The notes under the pieces: model-generated | What the model saw: only the letters and a program-made list of their open reading frames with translations | The model's database searches: none | Told to the model about the DNA's origin: nothing | From: DATHWB01 sp040880725 | Lineage (GTDB): Bacteria > Actinomycetota > Acidimicrobiia > Spongiisociales > ZC4RG35 | DNA length: 64,000 nucleotides | Assembly: GCA_040880725.1 (NCBI GenBank) | Contig: JBBDHV010000020.1 | Span: 62,001-126,000, forward strand | Direction of reading: 5' to 3' | Program-made: the position numbers and the translations under genes | Shown: one piece after another, positions 54,632 through 63,023 of the stretch | Numbering within the stretch: position 1 is the stretch's first letter | Layout of the letters: each line of letters begins with the position of its first letter

Positions 54632-56434
54632 ATGTTCCGTAAGACGGTGCATGCCGTCCTCGTGTCGGTGGCGATGATCGCCGGTCTGCTCACTGCGAGC
54701 GCTGCCGCTCCGGCAGCTCACCAGTCCTACATCGTCGTGCTCGACCGCGGCACTCCGAACGTGCCGTCCGTCGCCGCCGAACTGGCCGCCGCACACGGCG
54801 GGCAGGTCGGATACGTCTACGAGCACGCCATCCAGGGCTTTTCGATGACGATGTCCTCGGGCGCCGCAGCTTCAGTGGCCCGAAACCCCCGGGTGGCGTA
54901 CGTCGTCGAGGACATGCCTCGCTCCATCACCGTCCAGACTGCTCCGACTGGGATCGAGCGGATCTTCGCCGACGACAACTCGGGCATCGACATCGACGCC
55001 ACCGACGATTTCCGGGTCGACGTCGACGTGGCGGTCATCGACACGGGCATCGACTGGGCACATCCCGATCTGAACGTGGTCGACGGCATCAACTGCGCCA
55101 ACGGCAGTCCGTTCACTGCAAAATGCAGCGGGAACGGTGACGACGACCACTATCACGGGACTCATGTCGCCGGCACGATCGGTGCGCTCGACAATGGAAT
55201 CGGTGTGGTCGGCGTCGCCCCGGGCGCTCGCCTGCACGCCGTCAAGGTGTTGAAGTCGAACGGGTCGGGATACACGTCTTGGATCGTCGCGGGCATCGAC
55301 TGGGTGACAGCCCGAGCAAACGTCATCGAAGTGGCGAACATGAGCCTCGGGGGGAGCGGTTTCAACCAGGCGGAGTACGACGCCATCCAGGGCGCGGTCG
55401 AGGCGGGTGTCGCGTTCGCTGTCGCTGCAGGGAACTCCGACGCCGATGCCAACAATTTCAGCCCCGCCGCGTTCGACAACGTGCTCACCGTCTCGGCACT
55501 CGCCGACTTCGACGGCGCACCGGGCGGGACCGGGTCGCCCACATGTCGGAACGACCAGGACGACACGCTCGCCGACTTCTCGAACTGGGGCAATGCAGTG
55601 CAGATCGCCGCGCCCGGAGTCTGCATCCTTTCCACATATCCGATCGAGCAGGGCGAGTACGGGACGATCTCGGGAACGTCGATGGCGTCACCGCATGCCG
55701 CAGGCGCGCTCGCGCTGCTTGCCAGCACCGACAACCCGGCGAACGCTTCCGACGTGTTCGGCCTCTATGACCAGGTGATCGGTGCCGGCAACCTCCAATG
55801 GACCGACGATTCGGGCGACGGCATCAAAGAGCCGCTGCTCGACGTCTCCAGTGACGCAGTCTTCTCCCCGTCCTTGGTTCCCGGGAGCGGCGGTGGGGGA
55901 GGCGAGGACGCACCGCCCTCTGTATTGATCACAAGCCCTGACGACGGGGCATCGTTCGGTTCCGGCGTTTCGATCTCGTTCACAGGATCGGCCATCGACG
56001 ACGTGGACGGCGACCTCACAGCGAATCTGGTGTGGACATCGAGCGCAGTCGAGATCGGTACCGGAGGGTCGTTCAGCGCAACGCTGTCCGATGGCGAACA
56101 TGTCATCACCGCGGCGACGACGGATTCAGCTTCCCAGAACGGATCGGACACCGTGACCATCACTGTCGGCGACGAGCCCGAGCCGCCAGGCGACGGCATC
56201 GCGCTGTCTGTGTCGGCGTACAAGGTGCGCGGCTTGCAGAAGGCTGACCTGACGTGGACGGGAGCGACGTCGACCAGCGTGGACGTGCGTCGCAACGGGG
56301 CGGTGGTTGCCACTGTCGCCAACTCGGGTGCGTACACCGACAACATCGATCAGCGGGGTGGCGGCTCCTACACCTACCAGATCTGTGAAGCCGGCAGTTC
56401 GGTGTGCTCCAACGAGGTGACGGCGAGCTACTGA
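54632..56434 (+). CDS. Secreted subtilisin-like serine protease (S8) with I9 propeptide
   Basis: The 600-residue protein has a signal peptide (FRKTVHAVLVSVAMIAGLLT), an I9-type propeptide (QSYIVVLDRG to AYVVEDMP) and a peptidase S8 domain with Asp137 (AVIDTGIDWAHPDL), His175 (HYHGTHVAGT) and Ser350 (SGTSMASPHAAGAL). A Ser/Gly linker and Ig-like domains follow (VLITSPDDGASFGSGVSISF, and VSAYKVRGLQKADLTWTG). It should act outside the cell. ATG 54632 follows GGAGG; a GTG four codons upstream is the alternative. Confidence 0.9.
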   Translation: MFRKTVHAVLVSVAMIAGLLTASAAAPAAHQSYIVVLDRGTPNVPSVAAELAAAHGGQVGYVYEHAIQGFSMTMSSGAAASVARNPRVAYVVEDMPRSITVQTAPTGIERIFADDNSGIDIDATDDFRVDVDVAVIDTGIDWAHPDLNVVDGINCANGSPFTAKCSGNGDDDHYHGTHVAGTIGALDNGIGVVGVAPGARLHAVKVLKSNGSGYTSWIVAGIDWVTARANVIEVANMSLGGSGFNQAEYDAIQGAVEAGVAFAVAAGNSDADANNFSPAAFDNVLTVSALADFDGAPGGTGSPTCRNDQDDTLADFSNWGNAVQIAAPGVCILSTYPIEQGEYGTISGTSMASPHAAGALALLASTDNPANASDVFGLYDQVIGAGNLQWTDDSGDGIKEPLLDVSSDAVFSPSLVPGSGGGGGEDAPPSVLITSPDDGASFGSGVSISFTGSAIDDVDGDLTANLVWTSSAVEIGTGGSFSATLSDGEHVITAATTDSASQNGSDTVTITVGDEPEPPGDGIALSVSAYKVRGLQKADLTWTGATSTSVDVRRNGAVVATVANSGAYTDNIDQRGGGSYTYQICEAGSSVCSNEVTASY

Positions 56435-56487
56435 CACCAGCCGCAGGGCCAACCGAGGAATTTCTGCCACGCGAATCGCGCTGTTTT

Positions 56488-56516
56488 TGACGCGCTGGTT
56501 CGCTAAGAACGCGTCG
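56488..56516 (+). repeat. Copy 2 of the about 30-bp imperfect repeat, upstream of the CNNM gene
   Basis: It is similar over its length to 54541-54571. In this copy GACGCG (56489-56494) and CGCGTC (56510-56515) can pair as a hairpin. It lies 95 bases before the CNNM/CorC start. Confidence 0.5.
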
Positions 56517-56610
56517 AGGGGCGAAGGGCTGTGAGCGGTCCGAGCGGGCTTCGCGCCCGATGTCGGGCATTCGCAAGGGGCTGCGAACATGGACCGCCGA
56601 AAGGCTGGTG

Positions 56611-57876
56611 ATGGTCGAAGCGCTCCCCGAATTGTTGCTCGTCGCAGGCTTGGTACTTCTCAACGCCGTTTTGGCCGGGAGTGAGATCGCGCTGATCTCC
56701 TTGCGGGACGCCCAGGTCGCCCGGCTGGAGCGCTCGGGGAGGACGGGCCGCGTCGTCGCCCGCCTGGCGAGGGACCCGAACCGATTTCTGGCGACGATCC
56801 AGATCGGTATCACCCTGTCGGGGTTCCTGGCTTCCGCCGCGGCCGCGGTCACCCTGGCCGAGCCGCTCACTCCCTACTTCGGGTGGTTCGGGAATGCGGC
56901 CGACACCGCCGCAATCGTGGCGGTCACCCTGATTCTGTCGTTCTTCACCTTGGTGTTCGGCGAATTGGCGCCGAAGCGGCTTGCCCTGCAGTTCGCCGAG
57001 CGGTGGGCGTTGGTCGTGGGGCGGCCGCTCACGTGGATGGCGGTCGTCACCAAGCCGGTCGTGTGGCTGTTGAGTCGTTCCACAGACGCAGTCGTGCGCC
57101 TCTTCGGCGGCGAGCCCGCATCCACTAGGGAGGAGGTGGGCGTCGAGGAGCTGCGGGAGATGGTCGTCGCCCACCGGGAATTGCGTGAGGACCATCAGGA
57201 GGTGCTGCTTGGCGCCTTCGAGGTCGCCGAGCGGACCCTTGGCGAGGTGGTGACACCCCGCACCGATGTCGTCTCGATCGAGGCGGGCACTTCGATTGGC
57301 AAGGCGATCCAGTTGCTCGCCGACAGCGGTCACACCAGGGCACCGGTCATCCGATCCGACGAGGGTCTGGACACTGCTTTTGGGATCGTCAACCTCGTCG
57401 ATTTGGTGGCTGCCGATCCCAGGGCTCCGGTGGTGTCGGTCGCGTCGGCCCCAGTGGTGCTACCCGAGTCGGCGCTCGTGCTGTCCGCGTTGCGGACCCT
57501 CCAGGAGCAGCGGCAGCAGATGATCCTCGTCGTGGACGAGTTCGGTGGCATCGAGGGAATCGTCACGGTCGAAGATCTCGTCGAGGAACTGGTGGGTGAG
57601 ATCTACGACGAAACGGACCGCGATGTGCTCACTGCGTCTCATCAGTCGGACGGGACGATCACCGTGCCCGGGCGCTTTCCGATTCACGATCTCGTCGACA
57701 TCGGCGTCTCGGTCCCCACGGGGGACTACCGCACGGTGGCTGGACTCATCATCGACCGTCTCGGCCGGGTGGCCCGCGCCGGCGACACCGTACAGGTCGA
57801 GGCTTGGGAGCTCACCGTCGAGGAGGTCGACGGGCGCTCCGTCACCCTCGTGCGCTTCCGTCCTGAACCGGAGTAG
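56611..57876 (+). CDS. CNNM/CorC-family transporter (DUF21-CBS-CorC)
   Basis: The 421-residue protein has the DUF21 membrane domain (LLNAVLAGSEIALISLRDAQ, FFTLVFGELAPKRLALQFAE), a CBS pair (about 195-325) and the CorC_HlyC C-terminal domain (HDLVDIGVSVPTGDYRTVAG). Members export Mg2+ or Co2+ or are named hemolysins. ATG 56611 is preferred, preceded by AAGG; an in-frame ATG at 56560 adds a polar N-terminus not typical for the family. Confidence 0.88.
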   Translation: MVEALPELLLVAGLVLLNAVLAGSEIALISLRDAQVARLERSGRTGRVVARLARDPNRFLATIQIGITLSGFLASAAAAVTLAEPLTPYFGWFGNAADTAAIVAVTLILSFFTLVFGELAPKRLALQFAERWALVVGRPLTWMAVVTKPVVWLLSRSTDAVVRLFGGEPASTREEVGVEELREMVVAHRELREDHQEVLLGAFEVAERTLGEVVTPRTDVVSIEAGTSIGKAIQLLADSGHTRAPVIRSDEGLDTAFGIVNLVDLVAADPRAPVVSVASAPVVLPESALVLSALRTLQEQRQQMILVVDEFGGIEGIVTVEDLVEELVGEIYDETDRDVLTASHQSDGTITVPGRFPIHDLVDIGVSVPTGDYRTVAGLIIDRLGRVARAGDTVQVEAWELTVEEVDGRSVTLVRFRPEPE

Positions 57877-57884
57877 TGGGCGGG

Positions 57885-58508
57885 TCAGGTCGAGCGGAAG
57901 GTCTCGCTGCCGACGCCGATCTGGACCTTGTCGTGGTCGACCTTGCTGATCCAATGGGCGGGGATGAGGGTCTCGTCCTTGAGCCAGCCGGGATCAACGA
58001 CGACATGGCTGAGGGCGCCATTGTGGTCGGTGCGGACTTCGCGGATCGTTCCGATGTCCTCGCCGTCGGCGGTGACGACGTGTGCTCCCGGTTCGATGAC
58101 TGCCGAGTCGTCGGGGATGTTCCGTTCGATCTCGTACTGGCGTTCCGCCGGATACATCGGGTAGTGCGGAAATCCGGGTGCGGGTGCCAGCGGATACGCC
58201 CAGGCGTAGGTGCGGATGTCGGCGCGTCCCGCTTCGCGGCTGGTGGTGTCGTCGAGTTCGACGTAGTGGGCCTCTTCGAACGGCGGGAGCTGGTCGGTGT
58301 CGACCGAATCACGAAGCCGGATGGATGATTCGTCGGCATGGTCGATGACGTCGACGGGTATCACCTTGTCCGAAGGAAAGAAGATCCCTTTGCGTACCAC
58401 CACATGGGACACCTGCCGTCCGGACGGGTCGATCACAAGTCGGTCGACCTCGCCGAGATAGTCGCCGTCGGCGGATTCGATGGGGGTGCCTTCATGGAGG
58501 ATCAACAT
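57885..58508 (-). CDS. PRC-barrel domain protein
   Basis: The 207-residue protein has two PRC-barrel-like halves: LILHEGTPIESADGDYLGEV to SHVVVRKGIFFPSDKVIPVD, and VIEPGAHVVTADGEDIGTIR to LSHVVVDPGWLKDETLIPAH. Such proteins bind RNA or nucleic acids or act as stress-associated structural proteins. ATG 58508 has GAAGGAG upstream. It ends eight bases after the stop of the CNNM gene, convergently, and leads a minus-strand set with dodecin. Confidence 0.8.
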   Translation of the reverse strand: MLILHEGTPIESADGDYLGEVDRLVIDPSGRQVSHVVVRKGIFFPSDKVIPVDVIDHADESSIRLRDSVDTDQLPPFEEAHYVELDDTTSREAGRADIRTYAWAYPLAPAPGFPHYPMYPAERQYEIERNIPDDSAVIEPGAHVVTADGEDIGTIREVRTDHNGALSHVVVDPGWLKDETLIPAHWISKVDHDKVQIGVGSETFRST

Positions 58509-58539
58509 GTTCGCTCCTTCGTTCTGTGTCACCCCACCC

Positions 58540-58806
58540 CTACCCGAAGCCGGAGCCGTCCAAACCCGCGACGGGCATGACGAGTCGTCCCCCGTGGCGG
58601 GTGAGGATCTGGGCTGCGATGTCTTCGGCTCCGTGGGCGTGAACGACGATCAGCACCTCATGGGGGTTCGTGTCGATGTGATCGAAGGTGTGGCGCACCA
58701 GAACGTCATGTTTGATCAGCCCGGCCTCGTCGAGCTCCAAGGTCGCGGAGGCGGCACTGCTCTTGGGCAGCACCGCCCCCACCAGGCGAAAGCCTTGGCG
58801 CGACAT
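58540..58806 (-). CDS. Small hypothetical protein next to dodecin
   Basis: The 88-residue protein begins RQGFRLVGAVLPKSSAASAT and has VLIVVHAHGAEDIAAQILTR and HGGRLVMP near its end, resembling small general-stress-type folds that act on a histidine-rich C-terminus. It starts six bases after the stop of the dodecin gene on the same strand, so the two are probably co-expressed. The function is unknown. Confidence 0.65.
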   Translation of the reverse strand: MSRQGFRLVGAVLPKSSAASATLELDEAGLIKHDVLVRHTFDHIDTNPHEVLIVVHAHGAEDIAAQILTRHGGRLVMPVAGLDGSGFG

Positions 58807-58811
58807 GACGG

Positions 58812-59012
58812 TCAGTCGACGACGAAGGTCAATTTCATATCGACCTGATAGCCGGTGATCTGCCCGTCGGTGATCTGGACCTTCATCTGATTGACCCAGG
58901 CTTCCCGGATGTTCTTCACGGTCTTCGATGCTTCGGCGACCCCGTGCTTGGCAGCGTCTTCGAACGAGTTGTCCGAGCGTGCGCTGATCTCGATGACTTT
59001 GGCGATGGACAT
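58812..59012 (-). CDS. Dodecin (flavin-binding dodecamer)
   Basis: The 66-residue protein matches dodecin throughout: KVIEISARSDNSFEDAAKHG, EASKTVKNIREAWVNQMKVQ, ending QVDMKLTFVVD. Dodecins form 12-subunit shells that store flavins or CoA and protect riboflavin from light. Length is exact for the family. It is read with the small gene downstream. Confidence 0.92.
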   Translation of the reverse strand: MSIAKVIEISARSDNSFEDAAKHGVAEASKTVKNIREAWVNQMKVQITDGQITGYQVDMKLTFVVD

Positions 59013-59231
59013 TCGTTGAGCCTCCCTCGTGTGGCGTGTGGTTGTTCACTACCCGGTCGAGGTATGTGTCAAACGCTGAGGTCACAGAGCGGGCAGGCGG
59101 GCGGCGTACATACCGGTAGTGCCGGCCGGATGAATAGGGTCGTGTGCAGAGAGCCGGTGGTGGCTGGTGAGTCGTGTGCGACTCGGGCTGCGGGCTCCAA
59201 CGACGACTGTCTTCGGTACCTTGGAGGTCCC

Positions 59232-60020
59232 ATGAACGCTCAGGCCCCGATCGAAGTCACGATGGTGCTCGGCGACGGGGTGACCGAAGAGGAGCGGGAC
59301 CGCGCGGTGCTGACTGTCCGCGATCTTGCCTCCAAGGCCTCTCGACCGGTCATTTTCGCCAGGGTGAAGCTTTTGAAGGACGACCGACGGCCATCCGACG
59401 AGCAGGCCATCGCCCAGGGGACCCTCGACATGAGCGGTGCGGTGATTCGGGCGCAGGTGGCTGCGTCGTCGATCCCCGAGGCGGTGGATCTGCTGGCGAT
59501 GAGGATTCAGCGCCGGATGCGTCGCATCACCGAACAACGCGAAGACGCCAACCAGCGTCCCGCCGCCACCCCCGACGGCCAGTGGCGCAGCGGAGACATG
59601 CCGACGAGCAGGCCCGGCTATTACACCCGTCCGGTGGACGAGCGTCGCATCGTGCGCCGGAAGACTTACGCTCCGGCGGCCTCGTCGATCGCCGACGCCT
59701 TGTTCGACCTCGACGTCTTGGACCACAGGTTCTTCTTGTTCACCGACGGTGCAGACGGAGTCGATGCAGTGGTCTTCGAGTCCGACGACGGTGTCAAGGT
59801 GCGACGCCTCGACGGTTCGGTTCCGCCCGACGCCGAACGCTTCGATGCTCTCGGAGTCGACAACACTCCCGCCGCGGAATTGAGCGACACCGAAGCCCAG
59901 GAACGTCTCGACGTTTCCGATTCCCCGTTCATCTTCTTCCGCCAGGCAGGCTCGGGGAGAGGTGCGGTTCTGTACCGGCGCTACGACGGCCACTACGGCC
60001 TGGTGGAACCGGCGGTCTGA
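59232..60020 (+). CDS. Ribosome hibernation factor, long HPF/RaiA type
   Basis: The 262-residue protein has an N-terminal S30AE-like region (EVTMVLGDGVTEEERDRAVL to DLLAMRIQRRMRRITEQRED), a Pro/Arg linker, and C-terminal paired sigma54-modulation domains (RRKTYAPAASSIADALFDLD, HRFFLFTDG; and SPFIFFRQAGSGRGAVLYRR). This is the mycobacterial-type layout. It should dimerise or inactivate 70S ribosomes in stress. ATG 59232 has GGAGG upstream. Confidence 0.85.
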   Translation: MNAQAPIEVTMVLGDGVTEEERDRAVLTVRDLASKASRPVIFARVKLLKDDRRPSDEQAIAQGTLDMSGAVIRAQVAASSIPEAVDLLAMRIQRRMRRITEQREDANQRPAATPDGQWRSGDMPTSRPGYYTRPVDERRIVRRKTYAPAASSIADALFDLDVLDHRFFLFTDGADGVDAVVFESDDGVKVRRLDGSVPPDAERFDALGVDNTPAAELSDTEAQERLDVSDSPFIFFRQAGSGRGAVLYRRYDGHYGLVEPAV

Positions 60021-60038
60021 TCTGAGTTCGCGGTCGGA

Positions 60039-60890
60039 TCAGACCGGCTCGTTGGCAGTCTGGCTGAGCGGGTTCCACACCGCCGTCGGCTCCTCGGCCG
60101 GGAATGGCGCTGGGTTCATCGGCGAAAGCATCGTGAGCGTCACATTGCCGGCCAGCACCAGCGCGGTGTCGCACGCCGGGTCGAGGCCCGATCCGGATCC
60201 GGAGACATCGAAGTCGAGTCGTTCTCCGGGGACGTCGGCCATGGCCACTCGAATGTGTCCGAACTCGTCGAGGTCGGCCCAATGAATGCCAGTGACGTCT
60301 TCGAGTGGGCGCGCCGGGGCGTTGAGGTTGAGCACGCACGGCGGGCCCTGCCGGGCGAGCATCCAACGAACCGCCGAACGCGCCGCCGTCACGGCCGTGT
60401 CCCAGTGCCAGGGATCGGAGGATTCGAGACTGACGGCCAGCCCAGGAATGCCGAATGTCCGGGCAGTCAACGCCGCACCGACGGTCCCCGAGTGAAGCAC
60501 CGAGCGGCCGGTGTTCAGCCCGGCGTTGACTCCGGAGACGACGAGATCGGGGGTTGGTCCGAACCCGCCGAGCATCGCGGCGAGGACTGCGAGGCCGGGC
60601 GGTCCTGCGATCGTGTACGCCTCGAACTCTGCCCGGTCCCGTTTGGTCAATGCCACACCTTGAGACGGGTCGATGTGGCCGATTCCCGTTCCGCTGCCGC
60701 TCATGTCCCAGGCGGGGGCGACGACAACCGTCTCGAACTCTTCACTCAAACTCAGGGCCAGGCTCTCGATGCCAGGAGAGTCGATGCCGTCGTCGTTGGT
60801 GATGAGCACCCGTGGATGATCCGAACGGGGGAGCGCATGTTCGTCGATGACCAGTTCCCGGGTGTCACCGGATCGGTTGGTGTCGCTCAC
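60039..60890 (-). CDS. surE: 5'/3'-nucleotidase SurE
   Basis: The 283-residue protein has the SurE signature RVLITNDDGIDSPGIESLAL, APAWDMSGSGTGIG, and VVSGVNAGLNTGRSVLHSGT, GAALTARTFGIPGLAVSLES. It removes phosphate from nucleoside monophosphates and other phosphoesters. GTG 60890 is chosen because it overlaps the PfkB stop in the GTGA arrangement. Confidence 0.9.
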   Translation of the reverse strand: MSDTNRSGDTRELVIDEHALPRSDHPRVLITNDDGIDSPGIESLALSLSEEFETVVVAPAWDMSGSGTGIGHIDPSQGVALTKRDRAEFEAYTIAGPPGLAVLAAMLGGFGPTPDLVVSGVNAGLNTGRSVLHSGTVGAALTARTFGIPGLAVSLESSDPWHWDTAVTAARSAVRWMLARQGPPCVLNLNAPARPLEDVTGIHWADLDEFGHIRVAMADVPGERLDFDVSGSGSGLDPACDTALVLAGNVTLTMLSPMNPAPFPAEEPTAVWNPLSQTANEPV

Positions 60891-61855
60891 AGCTTCCTCA
60901 CCACTTCGATCTCGACTTCTCGGGCCAGGCGCCGGATCAGATCTGCCGAGCCGGTGGCGAGACCATGGCGGGCAACGTTGGCGGACCCGGCGGCACACGC
61001 CAGCCGGAGCGCGTCGGTGGGCTCCATCGAGTTGAGGAACCCGGCGGCCAGTGCCCCGGTCATGGAGTCGCCCGCGCCGCTCGAGTCGACCACCGAGACA
61101 TCCGGGGGACGCACTCGGTAGAGGACGTTGTTGATCATGGCGAGGGCGGGCCGATGCGCCCGGGAGACCACGACCGAGCGGGCTCCCCGTGCGACGAGGT
61201 CGGTGATGACCTCGCAGACGGTGTCTTCGGAGCTGTCGACGAGGGAGCCGTCGCCGACCAGATCTTCGTCACTCACTTTGAGAACGTCGATGGTGCCTCC
61301 TTTCAACCATGCGTCGAGGTCGCCGCCGTGCAGGTCGGCGACCGTCCGGATTCCCATGCTCGCCAGGTCCGCTCCGAGCCGTGTGAACACGTGGTCCCCG
61401 AGACCGTCGCCGGGGATTCGCCCGGTGACCACGCACGTGCGAGTTTCAAGTGCCAGCTCGAGCACCTTGCCGTACAGGTCGTCGAGTTCGTGGCGGTCGA
61501 GTGCGGGGGGAACGGCCCGGGCGATCTCGTCGCGTTGGCCGGACCGTCGATCGTGTATGCGGGCGGCGGATGCACCGTCGGTGACGATCGGGCGGAAGTC
61601 GATGCCCCAGTCGGTCATCAGCCCCCACAGTGCACGCCCGGTTTCGCCTCCCACCGGAGCACACAGGACGGGGTGTTCACCGAGCTGTTCGAGCATGCGG
61701 GCGATCCAGAACCCCTGACCTCCGGGATGGAGATGGATTTCGCCCGTAGTGTCGTCGTCTCCGTCGTTCGACTCGATGGTGACACTCAACAGGAGTGCGG
61801 GGGCGAACACGCACACATTGGGACCGGCTCCGTCGGCGTCATTGAAAGCCTTCAC
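60887..61855 (-). CDS. PfkB-family carbohydrate kinase
   Basis: The 322-residue protein has a PfkB fold (HPGGQGFWIARMLEQLGEHP, PVGGETGRALWGLMTDWGID and the C-terminal signature VVDSSGAGDSMTGALAAGF with the catalytic Asp). It may phosphorylate a sugar such as fructose 1-phosphate, ribose or tagatose phosphate; the class cannot be chosen. It is translationally coupled to SurE, suggesting a shared sugar-phosphate or nucleoside pathway. Confidence 0.83.
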   Translation of the reverse strand: MKAFNDADGAGPNVCVFAPALLLSVTIESNDGDDDTTGEIHLHPGGQGFWIARMLEQLGEHPVLCAPVGGETGRALWGLMTDWGIDFRPIVTDGASAARIHDRRSGQRDEIARAVPPALDRHELDDLYGKVLELALETRTCVVTGRIPGDGLGDHVFTRLGADLASMGIRTVADLHGGDLDAWLKGGTIDVLKVSDEDLVGDGSLVDSSEDTVCEVITDLVARGARSVVVSRAHRPALAMINNVLYRVRPPDVSVVDSSGAGDSMTGALAAGFLNSMEPTDALRLACAAGSANVARHGLATGSADLIRRLAREVEIEVVRKL

Positions 61856-62028
61856 CTTTCAGAACCTACCCGCGGGGTCGTCCCGCTCACGGGGGGCGCT
61901 GTCAACGTCAGGTTCAGACGCCGGGGCGGGGGTATTCGGACGTTGGGTACGACCCCTCGGTACGCTGGGCGTCCGTTCGGACGAGGTCGTCTGCACAGGT
62001 CACGTGGTGGAAGGGGCGCGAGCGAATC

Positions 62029-62703
62029 ATGCCGATGGACGAGGTCTGGGAGTGGGCGATGCGCCTGCTCGTCGCCGGTCTGCTCGGCGCCCTCGTGGGC
62101 ACCGAACGTGAGAGCCGGGGCCATCCTGCGGGCATCCGCACCCAGGCGCTCGTGGCGCTCGCCGCGGCCCTGCTGACCGGCGTGGGCGCCGAGGGGTTTG
62201 TCGGTTCGGCCGCCGATCCCACTCGGGTGGCGTCGCAGGTCGTCACGGGCATCGGGTTCATCGGTGCGGGAGTCATCCTCAAGAATCGGGGGACGGTCCG
62301 GGGCCTGACGACTGCTGCCACCTTGTGGCTCAGCGCCGCGCTGGGTGTGGCCGTGGGCGCGGGGATGGTGATACCGGCGGTGATGGCGGCTGTCGCGGCG
62401 TTCCTGTTGATGTTCGGGTTGTCGACGCTCAAGCCGTTCATCCGTCGACGGGCGGCGCGGACGGTCCACGTGCAGTATGAGCGGGGCCACGGGACGATGG
62501 GTCCGCTGCTGCGCTCGCTGCAGGAAATCGGCGGCACAATCGAAGACGTGCAGATCGAAGACCATCCCGGCGATGGCATGCGCGACCCGTACCGGCATGT
62601 GTCGATCCGCATCCTCACCGGCGACGAGCTCGAGTTGGGGCGGGTGATCGCTGAGATCAGGGACCGCTCCGAGGTCCATTCGGTCTCCGTGGACGACGAC
62701 TGA
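62029..62703 (+). CDS. MgtC/SapB-family membrane protein
   Basis: The 224-residue protein has the MgtC N-terminal fold (LLGALVGTERESRGHPAGIR, GIGFIGAGVILKNRGTVRGL, TTAATLWLSAALGVAVGAGM) with four to five membrane helices and a soluble ACT-like C-terminus. MgtC proteins are tied to Mg2+ limitation and acid/virulence adaptation. Its stop codon lies within a terminator hairpin. Confidence 0.87.
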   Translation: MPMDEVWEWAMRLLVAGLLGALVGTERESRGHPAGIRTQALVALAAALLTGVGAEGFVGSAADPTRVASQVVTGIGFIGAGVILKNRGTVRGLTTAATLWLSAALGVAVGAGMVIPAVMAAVAAFLLMFGLSTLKPFIRRRAARTVHVQYERGHGTMGPLLRSLQEIGGTIEDVQIEDHPGDGMRDPYRHVSIRILTGDELELGRVIAEIRDRSEVHSVSVDDD

Positions 62704-62725
62704 CCGGGCGGAGTCCGCCCGGTCA
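62701..62725. terminator. Bidirectional terminator embedding the mgtC-like stop codon
   Basis: TGACCGGGCGG (62701-62711) and CCGCCCGGTCA (62715-62725) form a perfect 11-bp hairpin with a 3-base loop. The TGA stop is its first triplet. It also stands 39 bases beyond the stop of the minus-strand gene 62765-62920, so it could end both. Confidence 0.75.
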
Positions 62726-62764
62726 GTGTTCAATGGTGTGTGCACGCGTGGTGCCTTGGTCTGG

Positions 62765-62920
62765 TTACCAGTAGTGGGGCCGACCGCCGACCGCGCGGCC
62801 GAGCGAGCCCAGGATCCAGAGGATTGCGCCGATCACGGCGAGGATGATCCCGATGGTGTAGAGGATCGAGATGTCCAGCAGCATTGCCAGCAGTATGAGT
62901 ACGACGCCTGTGATGATCAC
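62765..62920 (-). CDS. 51-residue membrane protein (DUF6131-like)
   Basis: The reading frame gives VVLILLAMLLDISILYTIGI then ILAVIGAILWILGSLGR and ends AVGGRPHYW. Two hydrophobic segments and the GR.VGGR.HYW end resemble small actinobacterial membrane proteins of DUF6131 type. The GTG at 62920 has AAAGGAA seven bases upstream. It is easily missed because of its length. Confidence 0.75.
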   Translation of the reverse strand: MIITGVVLILLAMLLDISILYTIGIILAVIGAILWILGSLGRAVGGRPHYW

Positions 62921-63023
62921 GGCACGTTCCTTTCGTGGGGGACGGGGATGCCATACCCTCCTGTCAAACCGCTTAAACCTGGCGGAACGACCAGAAGGTC
63001 GATGCGGCGGGCATAATCGGGGT

